Positions 13,001 to 25,654 of a stretch of 64,000 nt of DNA are shown here, piece by piece. The notes under the pieces were generated by a model. That model was not told where the DNA came from, ran no database searches, and worked only from the letters and a program-made list of their open reading frames with translations. Positions within the stretch are counted from its first letter, which is position 1, and each line of letters begins with the position of its first letter. The DNA comes from Magnolia sinica (lineage: Eukaryota > Streptophyta > Magnoliopsida > Magnoliales > Magnoliaceae), in contig NC_080581.1 in the NCBI RefSeq assembly GCF_029962835.1, positions 21,838,001 to 21,902,000 of the forward strand, read 5' to 3'. The position numbers and the translations under genes are program-made.

Positions 13001-14679
13001 TAGGCCTTGGGCCGCCTTTCTGAAGCCCAACATGAGTATTTGTGATATGATTATGACTGTCCGTTTCTTATTTCAGATGTTGCGTGAGCCTTGGGCCTTG
13101 ATCCATGATCAATTAGAGATGGGCTAACTCTTGGGGACCAATTGTGGTTGGATGTCCACATTGGTGGCCCTAAGGTAGGCCCATGGGCTTCTATAGGTGG
13201 TTAAAGGCCCACCATAGACCCTTGCTAGGCCCGTTTCATCTATTTAGGCCTATACCATTAGTCTCGTGATCCTTAGTATAGGTCCTTAGTCTCGTGCGCT
13301 ACCCCAGGTATATGGGCCCCCACTAGAGGGTGTATTCCTTATGAGGAATTGGTTAAGTACTTAGACCCTTCATAGTTAGGTAGAGAGTTCATCTTCACCT
13401 CATCGGCACCCCTATTCATCTTCATGGGCTACTCCCATACGCATCATATGCATGCTTGGTTGAGGTATGATTGGCCATGGCTATGTCATTGTGTAGGACA
13501 TGTTGCTATCTCCCCAAGAGATGGATGCTTGGAATTGATGCATGGGTGATTGTGTGATTCATGCATCTGGCATTGCATAGCTTATGGATATCCGCCCTTA
13601 CTTCATCAGAGCCTTGCCTCCATAGGGGTATTCGTGGATGGCCGTATGTGTGGACACCGAAAACATTAGTTGAGCATACCGGGTGCATAGGATGCTCATG
13701 GGTGAAATTCTCAAAACTTCCATGGTACTAAGGATCTGCTCCAACGCTGTGGCCAGATGGAATACATGAGTACACGAGGGCCTTATACCGTTAGGCCGTC
13801 ACTCCCACTATTGTGTAATCGGTTGGATAGGGGTGTGGGCTTACCTGCCTGGTCTAAGGAGGCATTGCTAGGCTAAGTCTGACCAGCTCGTAAATGGGTC
13901 CGCTACCTTCAGGCCGTATTGGTGATTGGTTGTCCACAGGCGGGTAATGAGGTCTCTTACACTTGTTTGACTATGCGGGGTCTGCAGAGCGGCAGTCATT
14001 CAGCAGTGTAATGGACCCCGGTGATTTCCTTATGATTGAAAATGTACTTGACTTATGGTTTGGATATGAGCACTGACATTACTTACATCGCATTAGCATT
14101 GGCTGTACAAGGCCCCCTTCATACATTGCCTTGGTATGGCACCCATTACTTATTACATCGTGTTTATGGTAAGCCTTAGTAAGACTAGTGATATGTTCAT
14201 TGAACATGCTTCTCTCCTTATACCTCCTACTATTCTGCTATGCACCATTGTCACACACTTACACCACCCTCTAAGCTTCTATAAGCTTATGCACGATTGA
14301 TGTGTGTAGGAGACTCTAGGTAGGCGCCGTAGCAGCAGAGCGTGGAGTAGAGTTGAGCAGTGAGGACTCTAGTGTTGCTGATTTCTCTCTCTTTTCCTTT
14401 TATTCTCATGTATGTCCTTTTGGACCTTTTGGATGATTGTAAAAATTCAAATTTTTAGTAGATTTTGTGATATGTGCCTTTGTTATTCTGAGATGTACTT
14501 GCTGTGATCTTGGTATGCTCGCATTGGAAATGATTATACTGTTATGAAAATCCTTCTTGTAGGATCCCAGGATCGGAACCTACCTCAGGAGCCGAGAATG
14601 GGGTACTACGGAGGCTGATGCGCCCAGAACTGGCCATCGGGTTCCTTGTGAGTCCGGTTATCGAGTTTGGGGCATGACA
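10089..14679 (+). repeat. 5' LTR of the chromovirus (4591 bp)
   Basis: Direct repeat of 19823-24362, TG...CA ended. It contains a CT-rich stretch at about 10595-10670 and many 'gggcccac' words. It has about 48 bp near 12525-12572 that the 3' copy lacks. Open frames in it are not conserved between the two copies and are not genes. Confidence 0.93.
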
Positions 14680-14684
14680 GGAGT

Positions 14685-14700
14685 TGGTATCAAAACATTG
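14685..14700 (+). other. Primer-binding site, initiator tRNA-Met type
   Basis: TGGTATCAAAACATTG starts 5 bp after the 5' LTR. The first eight bases match the complement of the initiator tRNA-Met 3' end. The usual plant form continues with GAGC, so the inner part has drifted. Confidence 0.8.
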
Positions 14701-14841
14701 CAGGTAATTCTGGAATGACGAAGGATAACATCGTAGGTCTGCTAAGAACATGGGACAAGTAGTGTCCCGAGATCCTTCCTTTCGCTCCATATTGAGCCTG
14801 TAATTGTCTTGATTCCTTGCGTCATCATTATTTTGTAGACG

Positions 14842-16020
14842 ATGCCGCGTGGACGTGGCTCACGTGGTCGTGGTACCCGTGGTCGTGGTGCCCGTGGACG
14901 AGGCGCCCGAGTTACCCCTTCTACTCGAGCACATCCTGCTCCCGTTGTTGAGGATCTGATTCCTGAGGTCCCGATCCGGCCTGTTCCTCCAGTTGAGCCC
15001 GTAGCACCCATACCTCCAGTTGCTCTGGTTCCCCCACCTATTCCCCCTACTTAGTCTGTTGTTCCAGTTACTGAGGCTCCTGCTCCTCCGGCTGCACCCG
15101 TGCCTCCGCCTGAGGTGAGTGCCGCCCCTGCCATTCCGACAGTACCTATAGGAGCCGAGCATTTTCAGCAATTGATGCAGCTTGTTATCATCGCATTGCA
15201 GACCCGTCAGCCAGCTACCGCTAAGGTTTCTGGGCAGTCTGACTTACCGCATGCTAGTGTGATAGCCCGAGAGTTCTGGTAGCATGATCCCCCGAGGTTT
15301 AATGGTGACCCTGACCCTTCTGCTGCCGAGGCTTGGCGCACTGAGGTTGCGAGGATTTTTAACACTATTCAGTGTCCTGCGGGTCAGAGAGTATCCCTTA
15401 CGACCTATCTCCTTCAGGGTGAGGCCCGTCATTGGTGGTCATCTGTATCTAGGATGGTCGGACCTCAGTTTGTTTGGACATGGGAGGAGTTCGTGGTCCG
15501 TTTCGACCAAAAGTTCTTCCCTGAGCATATTCAGATCCAACGGGCGATTGAGTTTGAGACCCTGGTGCAGGGTGATATGACCGTATCTCAGTATGAGGCC
15601 CGTTTCTTGGCCTTGTATAGATTTGCTCCTCATCTCACCAGCGATGAGAAGATGATGGCTCGTCGTTTTGTGGCTAGTTTGCGTCCTACCCTTCGCAGTC
15701 GTGTGGTAGGGCATTGTTTGGAGACGTTTGACCAAGTCGTTCATCAGGCACTAGTTTATGAGGAGGACTGGGCTATGACCCAGAGGTCAAGAGAGCAGAG
15801 TTCCGGTGGAGATCAGAAGAGGAGGGCACCAACCGGTAGTTCTAAGCAGCACCGTCAGCAGAGATGGAGGGGCAGGTCAGGATTTCAGCAGCCTACGATT
15901 CAGACAGTAGCTTCATCATCATCGTCAACACCATCCTCCGGCCCCTTTTCTGGTGTATGCTTCAGCTGTGGACAGGCAGGGCATCGGAGGCGTGAGTGCC
16001 CCTCCCCATTCAGCAGCAGA
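14842..16020 (+). pseudogene. gag of the chromovirus (broken)
   Basis: Capsid and nucleocapsid polyprotein, needed for packaging element RNA. One frame runs from ATG 14842 to about 16000. It has an Arg-Gly-rich start (residues 1-25), a Pro/Val-rich linker, a retrotransposon-gag domain (about 15330-15780, with 'GEARHWW' and 'FDQKFFPEH'), and a CCHC zinc knuckle at 15958-15999 (CFSCGQAGHRRREC). Two TAG stops interrupt it at 15052-15054 and 15280-15282. Just after the knuckle the frame changes to that of pol, through a Gln-rich linker with further TAG codons (for example 16191-16193). TAG in Gln-rich or expected-Gln positions fits C-to-T change of CAG. Not functional as it stands. Confidence 0.85.
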
Positions 16021-16196
16021 GGCCACAGAGGTTGCCTCCTCCTCGTCCTCCTCAGCAGTAGCAGAGAGCTCAACTTCCACCCACCGTTCCTAGGGCTCCT
16101 CAGTAGCAGAGGTAGCCAGACAGACCTCCTCAGCAGCGACAACAGCAGCAGAGACAGCAACAGCAAAGACAGCAGCAGCCGCAGCACCAGTAGAGG

Positions 16197-19100
16197 GGAT
16201 ATTCATATGTCCGGTCCCTGGGTCCAGTATGTATCACAGCCCAGCAGGCACAGACTCAGGACCCTCGGTCTTTCGGGTTACTTCCCCTACCAGCTCAGGG
16301 CCGCTTCTATTTTGCACAGCAGGCGTCAGGCCAGGACCCGCAGTTATCGACCGGTGGAGTAGTCGAGGGTATTCTTCTTGTTTCTTCCTGCATTGCTGAT
16401 GTTTTATTTGATTCTGGTGCCTCCCATTCTTTTGTGGCCGACCAGTTTTACCGATTGACCGGTATTCCATCGGAGTCCGTGTCTGAGGTTTTGACCGTTT
16501 CGACTCCCATGGGGAAGTCTATGATGTTGACCCGTCGTTGTCCTTCTTGCCCGGTGTTAGTGGGCGAGATGTTCCTTCCTGCTGATCTGTTCGTGATGCA
16601 AATGTCAGGTTTTGATGTGATTCTGGGTATGGACTGACTTGCAGAGTATGGTGTCGTCTTAGACTGTGCCATGAGGACGGTTACGTTTCACATTCCAGGC
16701 TTACCAGTGTTCCAGTTCGTTGTCGAGCCCAGAGGAGAGCCATTATCTAGTTTCTTGGCGTCGGTCGTTGAGGATTTTGTGGCAAAGAGTATTGAGCAGC
16801 TGCCAGTTGTTTGTGAGTACCCGGATGTGTTTCAGGAGATACCGGATTTGCCGCCGCATCGGCAGGTGGAGTTCCAAATTGATTTGGTGCCCGGTACTGC
16901 GCCCATCTCTAAGGCCCCCTACTGGATGGCACCATTGGAGTTGAGGGAACTGCAGGAGAAGTTGGATGAGCTTCGAGAGTTAGGTTTCATTCGTCCCAGT
17001 AGTTCACCTTGGAGAGCCCCGGTATTATTTGTGAAGAAGAAGGATGGTTCATTGCGACTCTGTGTAGATTATCGTGGGCTCAACAGAGTTACCATCAAGA
17101 ACCGATACCCGCTTCCCCGTATTGATGACTTGTTCGATCAGTTGCAGGGTGCACAATATTTTTTCAAGATAAACTTGTGTTCTGGTTACCATCAGATTCG
17201 GGTCCGAGAGGAGGACATTCCGAAGACAGCTTTTCGGATACGTTATGGTCACTTCGAGTTCCTGGTCATGTCATTTGGACTGACCAACGCGCCCGCTATA
17301 TTCATGCAGCTGATGAATGAGTTTTTTCGGCCGTTCCTTGATCAATTCGTGGTGGTATTCATTGATGATATTCTTGTATATTCGAGGACTCGAGAGGACC
17401 ATGCTGAACACCTGCGGATTGTGCTTGAGACCCTTCGTGCCCACCAGCTGTATGCGAAGCTGGAGAAGTGCGAGTTTTGACAGGAGGAGATGAAGTTCCT
17501 CGGTCACGTGGTGACGAGGGAGGGTGTCGCTGTGGTCCCCTCGAAGGTTGATGCAGTGCGTCGGTGGGGCCAGCCCACGAACACGTCCGAGATTCGCAGT
17601 TTCCTTGGTCTAGCGAGATATTACCGATGGTTTATCGAGAGTTTCTCCCATATTGCAGCACCGCTGACCCGGTTGACACGGAAAGGTGTCGAGTTCATCT
17701 AGAGTGACGCTTGCGAGAAGGCATTTACAGAGTTGAAGGACCGCCTCACGTCCGCTCCTGTTCTCATTATTCCTGAAGGGAGTGAGGGTTTTGTTGTTTT
17801 TACTGATGCCTCAAGAGTTGGCTTGGGTGCTGTACTGATGCAGCATGGGAAGCCAGTGGCGTATGCCTCGCTCCAGCTCAAGGTCCATGAGCTGAACTAC
17901 CCCACTCATGATTTGGAGCTCGCAGCAGTCGTCTTCGCACTTAAGGTGTGGAGGCATTATCTATATGGGGCCAGGTTCAAGCTCTTCTTGGATCATAAGA
18001 GCTTGAAGTATCTATTTTCGCAGTCCAAGTTGAACCTGCGACAGAGGCGATGGATGGAGTTGCTGAAAGACTATGATTTTGACCCTCAGTACCACCCGGG
18101 CAAGGCAAATGTGGTGGCGAACGCACTCAGCCGCCAGCCACGAGGCCTGATGGCACAGATGATGGTGCGTGAGTGGCAGATGCTTGAGGATGTATCAGAG
18201 TTTGACTTTGAGTTCGGTCTACAGTCTTCCTTTGTTCAGCTTTCGAGCTTGTCGATTCAACCCTCCTTAGTGGCCAGGGTGATCGAAGCTCAGCAGACGT
18301 ACGAGTCACTTCAGGAGTACCAAGCAGAGGCCACATCCGTGGAGTAGTCAGACTAACAGATTGGTTCCGATGGTGGATTACGCTTCAAAGGCCGATTGTG
18401 TGTCCCGGACGTTCCAGAGTTGCGTCGGGATTTGATGACCGAGGCACACCGATCCAGACTTACTATCCACCCGGGCTCCACGAAGATGTATCGTGATATG
18501 AGGAGGCAGTACTTCTGGCAGGGGATGAAGTGCCAGATTGTGAGTTTTTTGGCCGAGTGTGACACATGCCAATGTGTAAAGGCCGATCATCAGAGACCCC
18601 CTGGTCCTTTGCAGCCATTGAGCGTTCCAGAGTGGAAGTGGGAGCATGTATCGATGGACTTCATCGCAGGTTTGCAGAGGACTCAGCGCGGTCACGATAC
18701 CATCTGGGTTATCATCGATCGTCTGACGAAGTCGGCTCATTTCATTCCAGTACGTGCTTCCTGGTCTATGGACCGGTTAGCGAGGATATTCATTGAGGAG
18801 ATAGTGAGACTGCACGGCATTCCAGTTTCAATCGTTTCAGATCGAGACTCTAGATTTACGTCTCAGTTTTGGAGGAGTTTTCAACAGGCATTGGGGGTCA
18901 CTTTGTATCTCAGCACCGCTTATCATCCGCAGACAGATAGGCAGACCGAAAGGGTCAACCAGATCCTTGAGGATATGCTCAGGGCTTATATGATCAACTT
19001 TGCGAGCAGTTGGGATGATCATATGCGTCTCGCCGAGTTCGTGTACAACAACAGCTATCAGGCAACTATCGGCATGGCTCCTTTTGAGGCACTTTATGGC

Positions 19101-19650
19101 AGACCGTGCAGATCTCCTAGTTGTTGGACCGAGGTGGAGAGCGTCGTCTCTTAGGTCCCAAGCTTATGCTGTAGTCGTCAGAGGTTATTGATGTTATCAG
19201 GCAGAGGATGCGCACAGCCCAGAGCCGGCAGAAGAGTTTTACTGATCATCGGCGTCGACCCCTTGAGTTCGCAGTCGGGGACATGGTGTATCTCAAGGTC
19301 TTGCCTATGAAGAGTGTGGTTCGCTTTGGTGTGAAGGGCAAGCTTGCCCCGAGATTCATCGGACCTTTTGAGATTACCGAGCGCGTGGGCGCTGTGGCCT
19401 ATAGGCTTGCCTTACCTCCTGAGTTGTCTGCAATCCACGACGTGTTTCATGTTTCTATGTTGTGAAGATGTGGGTCAGACACTATTCTTGTGATTGATTG
19501 GCAGCCACTTGAGGTTCGTGAGGATGCTTCTTATATTGAGTAGCCGACTCGTATCCTTGATCGGAAGGAGCGGGTCCTCAGGACCAAGTCATTCCCTTAG
19601 TGAAGGTGCAATGGGGTCATCATTCAGAGGCCGAGGCATCTTGAGAACGC
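16197..19650 (+). pseudogene. pol of the chromovirus: protease, RT, RNase H, integrase, chromodomain (broken)
   Basis: Domains in order: aspartic protease with DSGASHSF (about 16410); reverse transcriptase about 16860-17480 with 'FIDDILVYS'; RNase H about 17760-18130 with '[13 protein letters not shown]'; integrase with an HH-CC finger (about 18445-18580) and the DDE acidic residues in 'MDFIAGL', 'SDRDSRF' and 'TERVNQ'; the conserved 'GPFEI' integrase tail; then a chromodomain-like segment (about 19530-19645, 'RILDRKERVLR'). In-frame stops: 16635-16637 TGA, 17478-17480 TGA, 17700-17702 TAG, 18345-18347 TAG, 19463-19465 TGA. A frameshift lies between about 19140 and 19207 and another near 19597. 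The first catalytic Asp of the reverse transcriptase reads Asn ('KINL'), so even a readthrough product would probably be dead. Confidence 0.9.
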
Positions 19651-19810
19651 GAGGCCGAGATTAGAGAGTGTTATCCCCATTTATTTGATGATTGATTGAT
19701 ATATGATTGTTTGTATTGCCTTCCTTATATGATAATTGCTATATGATGGTGGTGTTTTGTCTTTTATTTTGTCTTAGATTGTTTAATTTCGAGGACAAAA
19801 TTTCTTGTTT

Positions 19811-19822
19811 GGTGGGGATGGT
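19811..19822 (+). other. Polypurine tract before the 3' LTR
   Basis: The purine-rich ggtggggatggt lies directly against the TG of the 3' LTR, preceded by 'ttcgaggacaaaattt', the usual context of this tract in plant chromoviruses. It would prime plus-strand DNA synthesis. Confidence 0.75.
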
Positions 19823-22800
19823 TGTGAGACCCGACCCGAGTTCGCAGGTGTGCATATGTGTGTATGAGTATGCATTCCATCCATCTTGATCCCGCGATCC
19901 TACCGGTCGAATCCCGGCGACCCATAACCCTTGGATAATGTTTGCGGTCATCCGTGACCCCGGTCGTGAAGACCCGACTCAGATCGAGCTGAGACCTATG
20001 CAATTGTGACCGCATCGTCGCCGCGGTTCCAACGATGCGTCTTGTGTGTCCATCCGATGTGTGGATCATAAGTTATGTGCATCTCATTTGTAGCCTTTGA
20101 GCATGATCATGTGGCCCACCTAGTGTGGAGGGCACATTTTTCAAGGTGGCCACCCTCTTTTGTGCAAATTCCAACACACACTACCCATACACTACCTAAA
20201 CCCCCAAATCCTACACCACCCACCACCCACACACTACCCATCCCTACTCTAGCCTAGCAACATAGTTTATATCACCATAGGCTATGATGATTTTTCTCTT
20301 ATCTAGGAGAGAGAGTGATGATTACTTTTCCTCTCTCTCTTTTCTAGCAAATTTCCATACTCTCCCTCTCATTTCTCTCTACTCTCTTCTCTCTTTCTTT
20401 CTCTCTTAGATAAAAATCCAGCCCCATTTTTCATCTCCTCCAGCCCCTTCTCCCTCAAATCCCCTCCCATCTAACCTTCAACAATCCATCTCACCCATTG
20501 AAACATGTCCTTTGGAGCATGAAGAGAAGATTGATGTAAGCTTGGAGTGGGATCCATTGAGGTGGGTGATTATAATTGCTGATCTTCTTTTCTACCCTTT
20601 GATCTTATTTTTCTTTCTAGATGGATCATATGGGACCCACCAATCCATGGTGGGGATCCCATTTGATCCCATGGATGTGGCCCTTTGGCCCATCCTACAT
20701 GCATGTCATGATCCATGATGAGGCCATTCTCCATGGACCCCATCATGATGTATTTAATGATCCACTCCATCTTAAGGTCATCTAGACCCTAAGGATCATG
20801 TTGGGATGGCATCCCAACCATCCATAGCAATTATAGATCATGCATGTAGTGATTTTATGTTGCATGTACAATCAATGTAGTTGTATGGGTATGATTCACT
20901 CTTGAGAAGGCCCACTAGTGGCGAGGCCCTACCCCCATGGCCAGATTACTCTCTTTCCTTCTTCTCTTTTCTTTGATGTATGGATGATAATGTGTGTGTG
21001 GCCCATTTACAGTGGGCCTTGGATGTCCCAAAATAAATAAAAATAAAAAATCCAGCAAGGTGGGATGCTCTTACCACTAACTCCATGATCATTGGACACC
21101 TTAATCAATGCATGCAAGTGTCCTAGTCCTAGTATGTGATCTGGACTTATGTGGGGCCCACTGAGGAAGGCCACACACCCTTTTTATGGTTGAGATTATT
21201 GAGATATAGGCTGATGTGTCCAGCCATGTATTGCTGTCCAAAAACCTGGACTGTTGCATGGACTGTCATGTTAAATCTTTGGCATGAATTTTTGAATCAT
21301 GATTGCCATTATTTTCTTTATAATTATGGGGTGTAATGAGAATGTGTGGACCCCACCGTGAGGTGTGATGGTTCATACCTCAGATGGCCCATGACATGGT
21401 ACCCAAAAAGGAGGCCCATAGGAGTGGGCGGTCCACTTTGTTGGGCTGTCCAGCCCACATGTATGGAGGGAAAACATACACTTCAGCTTGGTTTCTTTGA
21501 GGGACGGGCCACTTTTATGTACCCCACCTTACTTTATTTTATGAAGAAAATACTAAGCCTCCTTTTTCCCCCTCTTGGATGAAGGTTGGGCCCACCTTAT
21601 TGGGTAAACAATGCATGGACAGCAACATCTCTTCCTGGACAGATTGAAATTCCTAATTTAATTAAAATATTTATGAGTATCCAAAAATCATAAAATTTTT
21701 CAGAGAGGTGGTTCACTCATGGTGGGACCCACCTACAAAATTTTGGGGCCAATGGACACCTGTACATACCATGATGGTGGCTGGACCGGCCCATTACAAT
21801 ATGGTGTCCTGATCAATCCAATTTTCTGGACAGTCTGTTTCATTTAAATAAATTAAAATATTTTTAAGGTTTTAAAAATTCTGAAATTTTTTGGGGGTGT
21901 GACCCATCTTTAGAAGTGTCACTCTGCAAAATTTTAGGCCCAACAGACAATCGAGCTGAGTGTGGTGCGGCCTGAAAATTTGGGTCAGTTTGGGCCAAAT
22001 ACCCAGGCCCATATGGGACGCCCCATGTGGGCTACCTGCTGGACTTTGGTCTAGTAGTGTGGCCCACCTACTCCCTTCTGTAGTATGATGTAACCCTATG
22101 TGGTGAGGCCCTCTGACTTGATAGCTGGACCACTTGGGCTGATGCCCTAATCAAATGAAATAATTACTGGACTCCAATAAGCCCATAAACCTGTTGGGTT
22201 AAAAAAATCCTGCAACTTGTTATAATTATGATTGGCTTTTAGGCTGAAATTTTGAGGAGTGGGGCCTTAAATGTTGGGCTTGATAATTGCACTTTTGAGG
22301 CCCACCACAGTTGAATTTAATCGGGTCCATGAATGTAGCTGGTTGTTGAACTCTTTAAGCGTAATTGGGCTAGAACTTTCCAGATAGGCCCATTGAACTC
22401 TTGGGTCATTTTTACCATACTATTGTGTTGGGTTAGTGGGCCGGATTACACAAGTAGATGGGCCCTTGGTTGCCCACCAAATCAACTTTAATACTTGGAA
22501 CGGGTTGTAGGCCCAACTTACTTGACTAAGAGCATGACATTTGCCCATGTGGTTTGAGCAATGGGCTGTCCACTAGGCCACCACAATATATGGGATTAGT
22601 GGCCTTTATGTTGGGCCTTAATCTTTCTCTTATGGGCCCATAGCGGTATATATGGGTTGGGCTATGTGTGTTTCCCTTGGACCTATGTTGTAGATAGGCC
22701 TTGGGCCGCCTTTTTGAAGCCCAACATGAGTATTTGTGATATGATTATAGCTGTCTGTTTCTTATTTCTGATGTTGCGTGGGCCTTGGGCCTTGATCCAT

Positions 22801-24362
22801 GATCAATTAGAGATGAGCTAACTCTTGGGGACCAATTGTGGTTGGATGTCCACATTGGTGGCCCTAAGGTAGTCCCATGGGCTTCTATAGGTGGTTAAAG
22901 GCCTACCATAGACCCTTGTTAGGCCCGTTTCATCTATTTAGGCCTATACCATTAGTCTCGTGGTCCTTAGTGTAGGTCCTTAGTCTCGTGGGTTACCCCA
23001 GGTATTTGGGCCCCCACTAGAGGTTGTATTCCTTATGAGGAATTGGTTAAGTACCTAGATCCTTCATAGTTAGGTAGGGAGTTCATCTTCACCTCATCGG
23101 CACCCCTATTCATCTTCATGGGCCACTCCCACACGCATCATATGCATGCTTGGTTGAGGTATGATTGGTCATGGCTGTGTCATTGTGTAGGACATGTTGT
23201 TATCTCCCCAAGAGATGAATGCTTGGAATTGATGCATGGGTGATTGTGTGATTCATGCATCTGGCATTGCATAGTTTGTGGATATCCACCCTTCATCAGG
23301 GCCTTGCCTCCATAGGGGTATTCGTGGATGGCCGGATGTGTGGACACCGGAAATATTAGTTGAGCATATCGGGTGTAGAGGATGCCCATGGGTGAAATTT
23401 CCAAACCTTCCATGGTATCAAGGATTTGCTCCAACGCCATGACCGGATGGAATACATGAGCGCACGAGGGCCTTTTACCGTTAGGCCGCGACTCCCACTG
23501 TCGTGTAGTCGGTTGGATAGGGGTGTGGCCTTACTTGCCTGGTGTGAGGAGGCATTGCTAGGCTGAGTCTGACTAGCTCGTAAATGGGTCTGCTACCTTC
23601 AGGCCTTGTTAGTGATTGGTTGTCCACAGGCGGGTAGTGAGGTCTCTTACGCTCGTTTGACTGTGCGGTGTCTGTAGAGCGGTAGTCATTCAACAGTGTA
23701 ATGGACCCCGGTGATTTCCTTATGATTGAAAATGTACTTGACTTATGGTTTGGATATGAGCACTGACATTACTTGCATCGCATTAGCATTAGTTGTACAA
23801 GCCCCCCTTTATACATTGCCTTGGTATGGCACCCATTACTTATTACATCGCGTTTAAGCCTTGGTAAGACTAGTGATATGTTCATTGATCATGCTTCTCT
23901 CCTTATACCTCCTACTATTCTTCTGTGCACCATTGTCACACACTTACACCACCTCTAAGCTTCTATAAGCTTATGCACGATTGATGCGTGCAGGAGACTC
24001 TAGGTAGGCGTCGTAGCAACAGAGCGTGGAGTAGAGTTAAGCAGTGAGGACTCCAGTGTTGCTGATTTCTCTCTCTTTTCCTTTTATTCTCATGTATGTC
24101 CTTTTGAACCTTTTGGATGATTGTAAAAATTCAAATTTTTAGTGGATTTTGTGATGTGTGCCTTTGTTATTCTGAGATGTACTTGCTGTGATCTTGGTAT
24201 GCTCACATTGGAAATGATTATACTATTATGAAAATCCTCCTTGTAGGATCCCAGGATCGGAACCTACCTCAGGAGCCGAGAATGGGGTACACGGAGGCTG
24301 TTGCGGCCAGAACCGGCCATCGGGTTCCTTGTGAGTCCGGTTACCGAGTCTCGGGCGTGACA
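19823..24362 (+). repeat. 3' LTR of the chromovirus (4540 bp)
   Basis: Near-identical partner of 10089-14679, ending CGTGACA at 24362 and followed by the target copy TAGGT. It lacks about 48 bp at about 22264 relative to the 5' copy, with a short 'cc' overlap at the break. Confidence 0.93.
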
Positions 24363-25226
24363 TAGGTTTAGGTTTTGGTTTATGTTGAGGTTATAGGTTT
24401 AAGTTAAGGTCATAGGTTAAGGTTAAGGTTATATGTTTAGGTTTACGTTAAGGTTATAGGTTTCGGTTTAGGTTAGGTTATAGGTTTTTGTTATAGTTAT
24501 AGGTTTTGGTATTTGAGAATAGGTTTAGGTTATAAGTATAGGTTTAGGTTAGGTTATCGGTTAAGGTTTAGGGAATTGAGTTTAGGTTATAGGTTATAGT
24601 TATAGGTTTTGGGATTTGACAATAGGTTTAGGTTATAAGTATAAGTTTAGGTTAGGTTGTAGGTTAAAGTTTATGGAATTGAGTTTAGGTTATAAGTTTA
24701 GGTTATAGGTTTTAGGTTTAGGGATTTGAGAATAGGTTTAGGTTATAGGTTATACGTTATAGGTTTAGGTCTAGGTTTAGGTTATAGGTTTAGGTTATAG
24801 GTTTAGGTTTAGGTTTAGGTTAAGGTTATAGGTTTAGGTTTAGGTTAAGGTTATAGGTTTAGGTTTAGGTTAGGTTATCGATTTTTGGTTAAGGTTTAGG
24901 TTATAGTTATAGGTTTTGGGATTTGAGATTAGGTTTAGGTTATAAGTATAGGTTTAGGTTAGGTTATAGGTTAAGGTTTAGGGAATTGAGTTTAGGTTAT
25001 AGGTTCAGGTTATAGGTTATAGGTTATAGGTTTAGGTTAAGCTTTAGGTTATAGGTTTTAGGATTTGAGAATAGGTTTAGGTTATAAGTATAGGTTTAGG
25101 TTATGTTATAGGTTGAAGTTTAGGGAATTGAGTTTAGGTTCTAGGTTTAGGTTATAGGTTATAGGTTTAGGTTAAGGTTTAGGTTGTAGTTATAGGTTTT
25201 GGGATTTGAGAATAGGTTTAGGTTAT
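24363..25226 (+). repeat. Telomere-like array, type II unit, right part
   Basis: Continuation of the array at 9784-10088 on the far side of the retrotransposon. Markers 'gggaattgagtttagg' (about 24572, 24672, 24983, 25132) and 'gatttgagaatagg' (about 24509, 24723, 25060, 25206) recur about 105-145 bp apart. The array ends abruptly at 'ggttatagattaaggg' (25215-25230). Confidence 0.85.
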
Positions 25227-25235
25227 AGATTAAGG

Positions 25236-25583
25236 GTGTGATCCCTGCAAATACAGATATAAACATGGCCTGCTCCAATTGGCCAGGCCCTTCCAATGTT
25301 GTTCATAGGAAATAGACAGATTCATTATGGTCATAACAGTGGCTCCCAACTTTCAGGGACCCCCGCTCAACATCCGGATAGCTCCGACACACATCCAGGT
25401 TTGCTCCATCAATTTCGAGTAAATACATAAACACAGCCTATCTAAATGGCCAGGCCACTCCAATGTTGTCCATAGAAAGTGGACAGCTTCATCATGGTAA
25501 TAAAAGTGGTTCTTACCTTCCAAGGACCCCTGCTCAACATCTGGATAGCTCCGACGCACATCTGGGAATTTCAAGCAAATACA
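25236..25583. repeat. Two-copy tandem repeat, 167-bp period
   Basis: 'ggccaggcc..tccaatgttgt' at 25281 recurs at 25448, and 'gctcaacatc.ggatagctcc' at 25365 recurs at 25532, both exactly 167 apart. It lies directly against the end of the telomere-like array. An open frame across it on the minus strand changes between copies and is not convincing as a gene. Confidence 0.7.
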
Positions 25584-25654
25584 TTTAAAAACAACCTAAA
25601 TATATCTAAAAGCATCTAGATACCTGGGGAAGGCATCCCATATTCGTATTGTTG

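Larger units (their letters stand above)
10089..24362 (+). mobile_element. Chromovirus LTR retrotransposon (Ty3/gypsy, Tekay/Del-like), complete but defective
   Basis: A 14,274-bp element bounded by direct repeats that begin TGTGAGACCCGAC and end CGTGACA or CATGACA. It is flanked by the identical 5-bp target duplication TAGGT (10084-10088 and 24363-24367). Inside are a primer-binding site, gag with a CCHC knuckle, protease, reverse transcriptase, RNase H, integrase, a chromodomain-like tail and a polypurine tract, in Ty3/gypsy order. The chromodomain and the initiator-Met primer site point to the Tekay/Del group (family knowledge; clade not verified by a tree). Many in-frame stops and at least two frameshifts make it non-autonomous. 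The two LTRs differ by several percent by eye, so it is not recent. It sits inside the telomere-like array. Confidence 0.93.
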
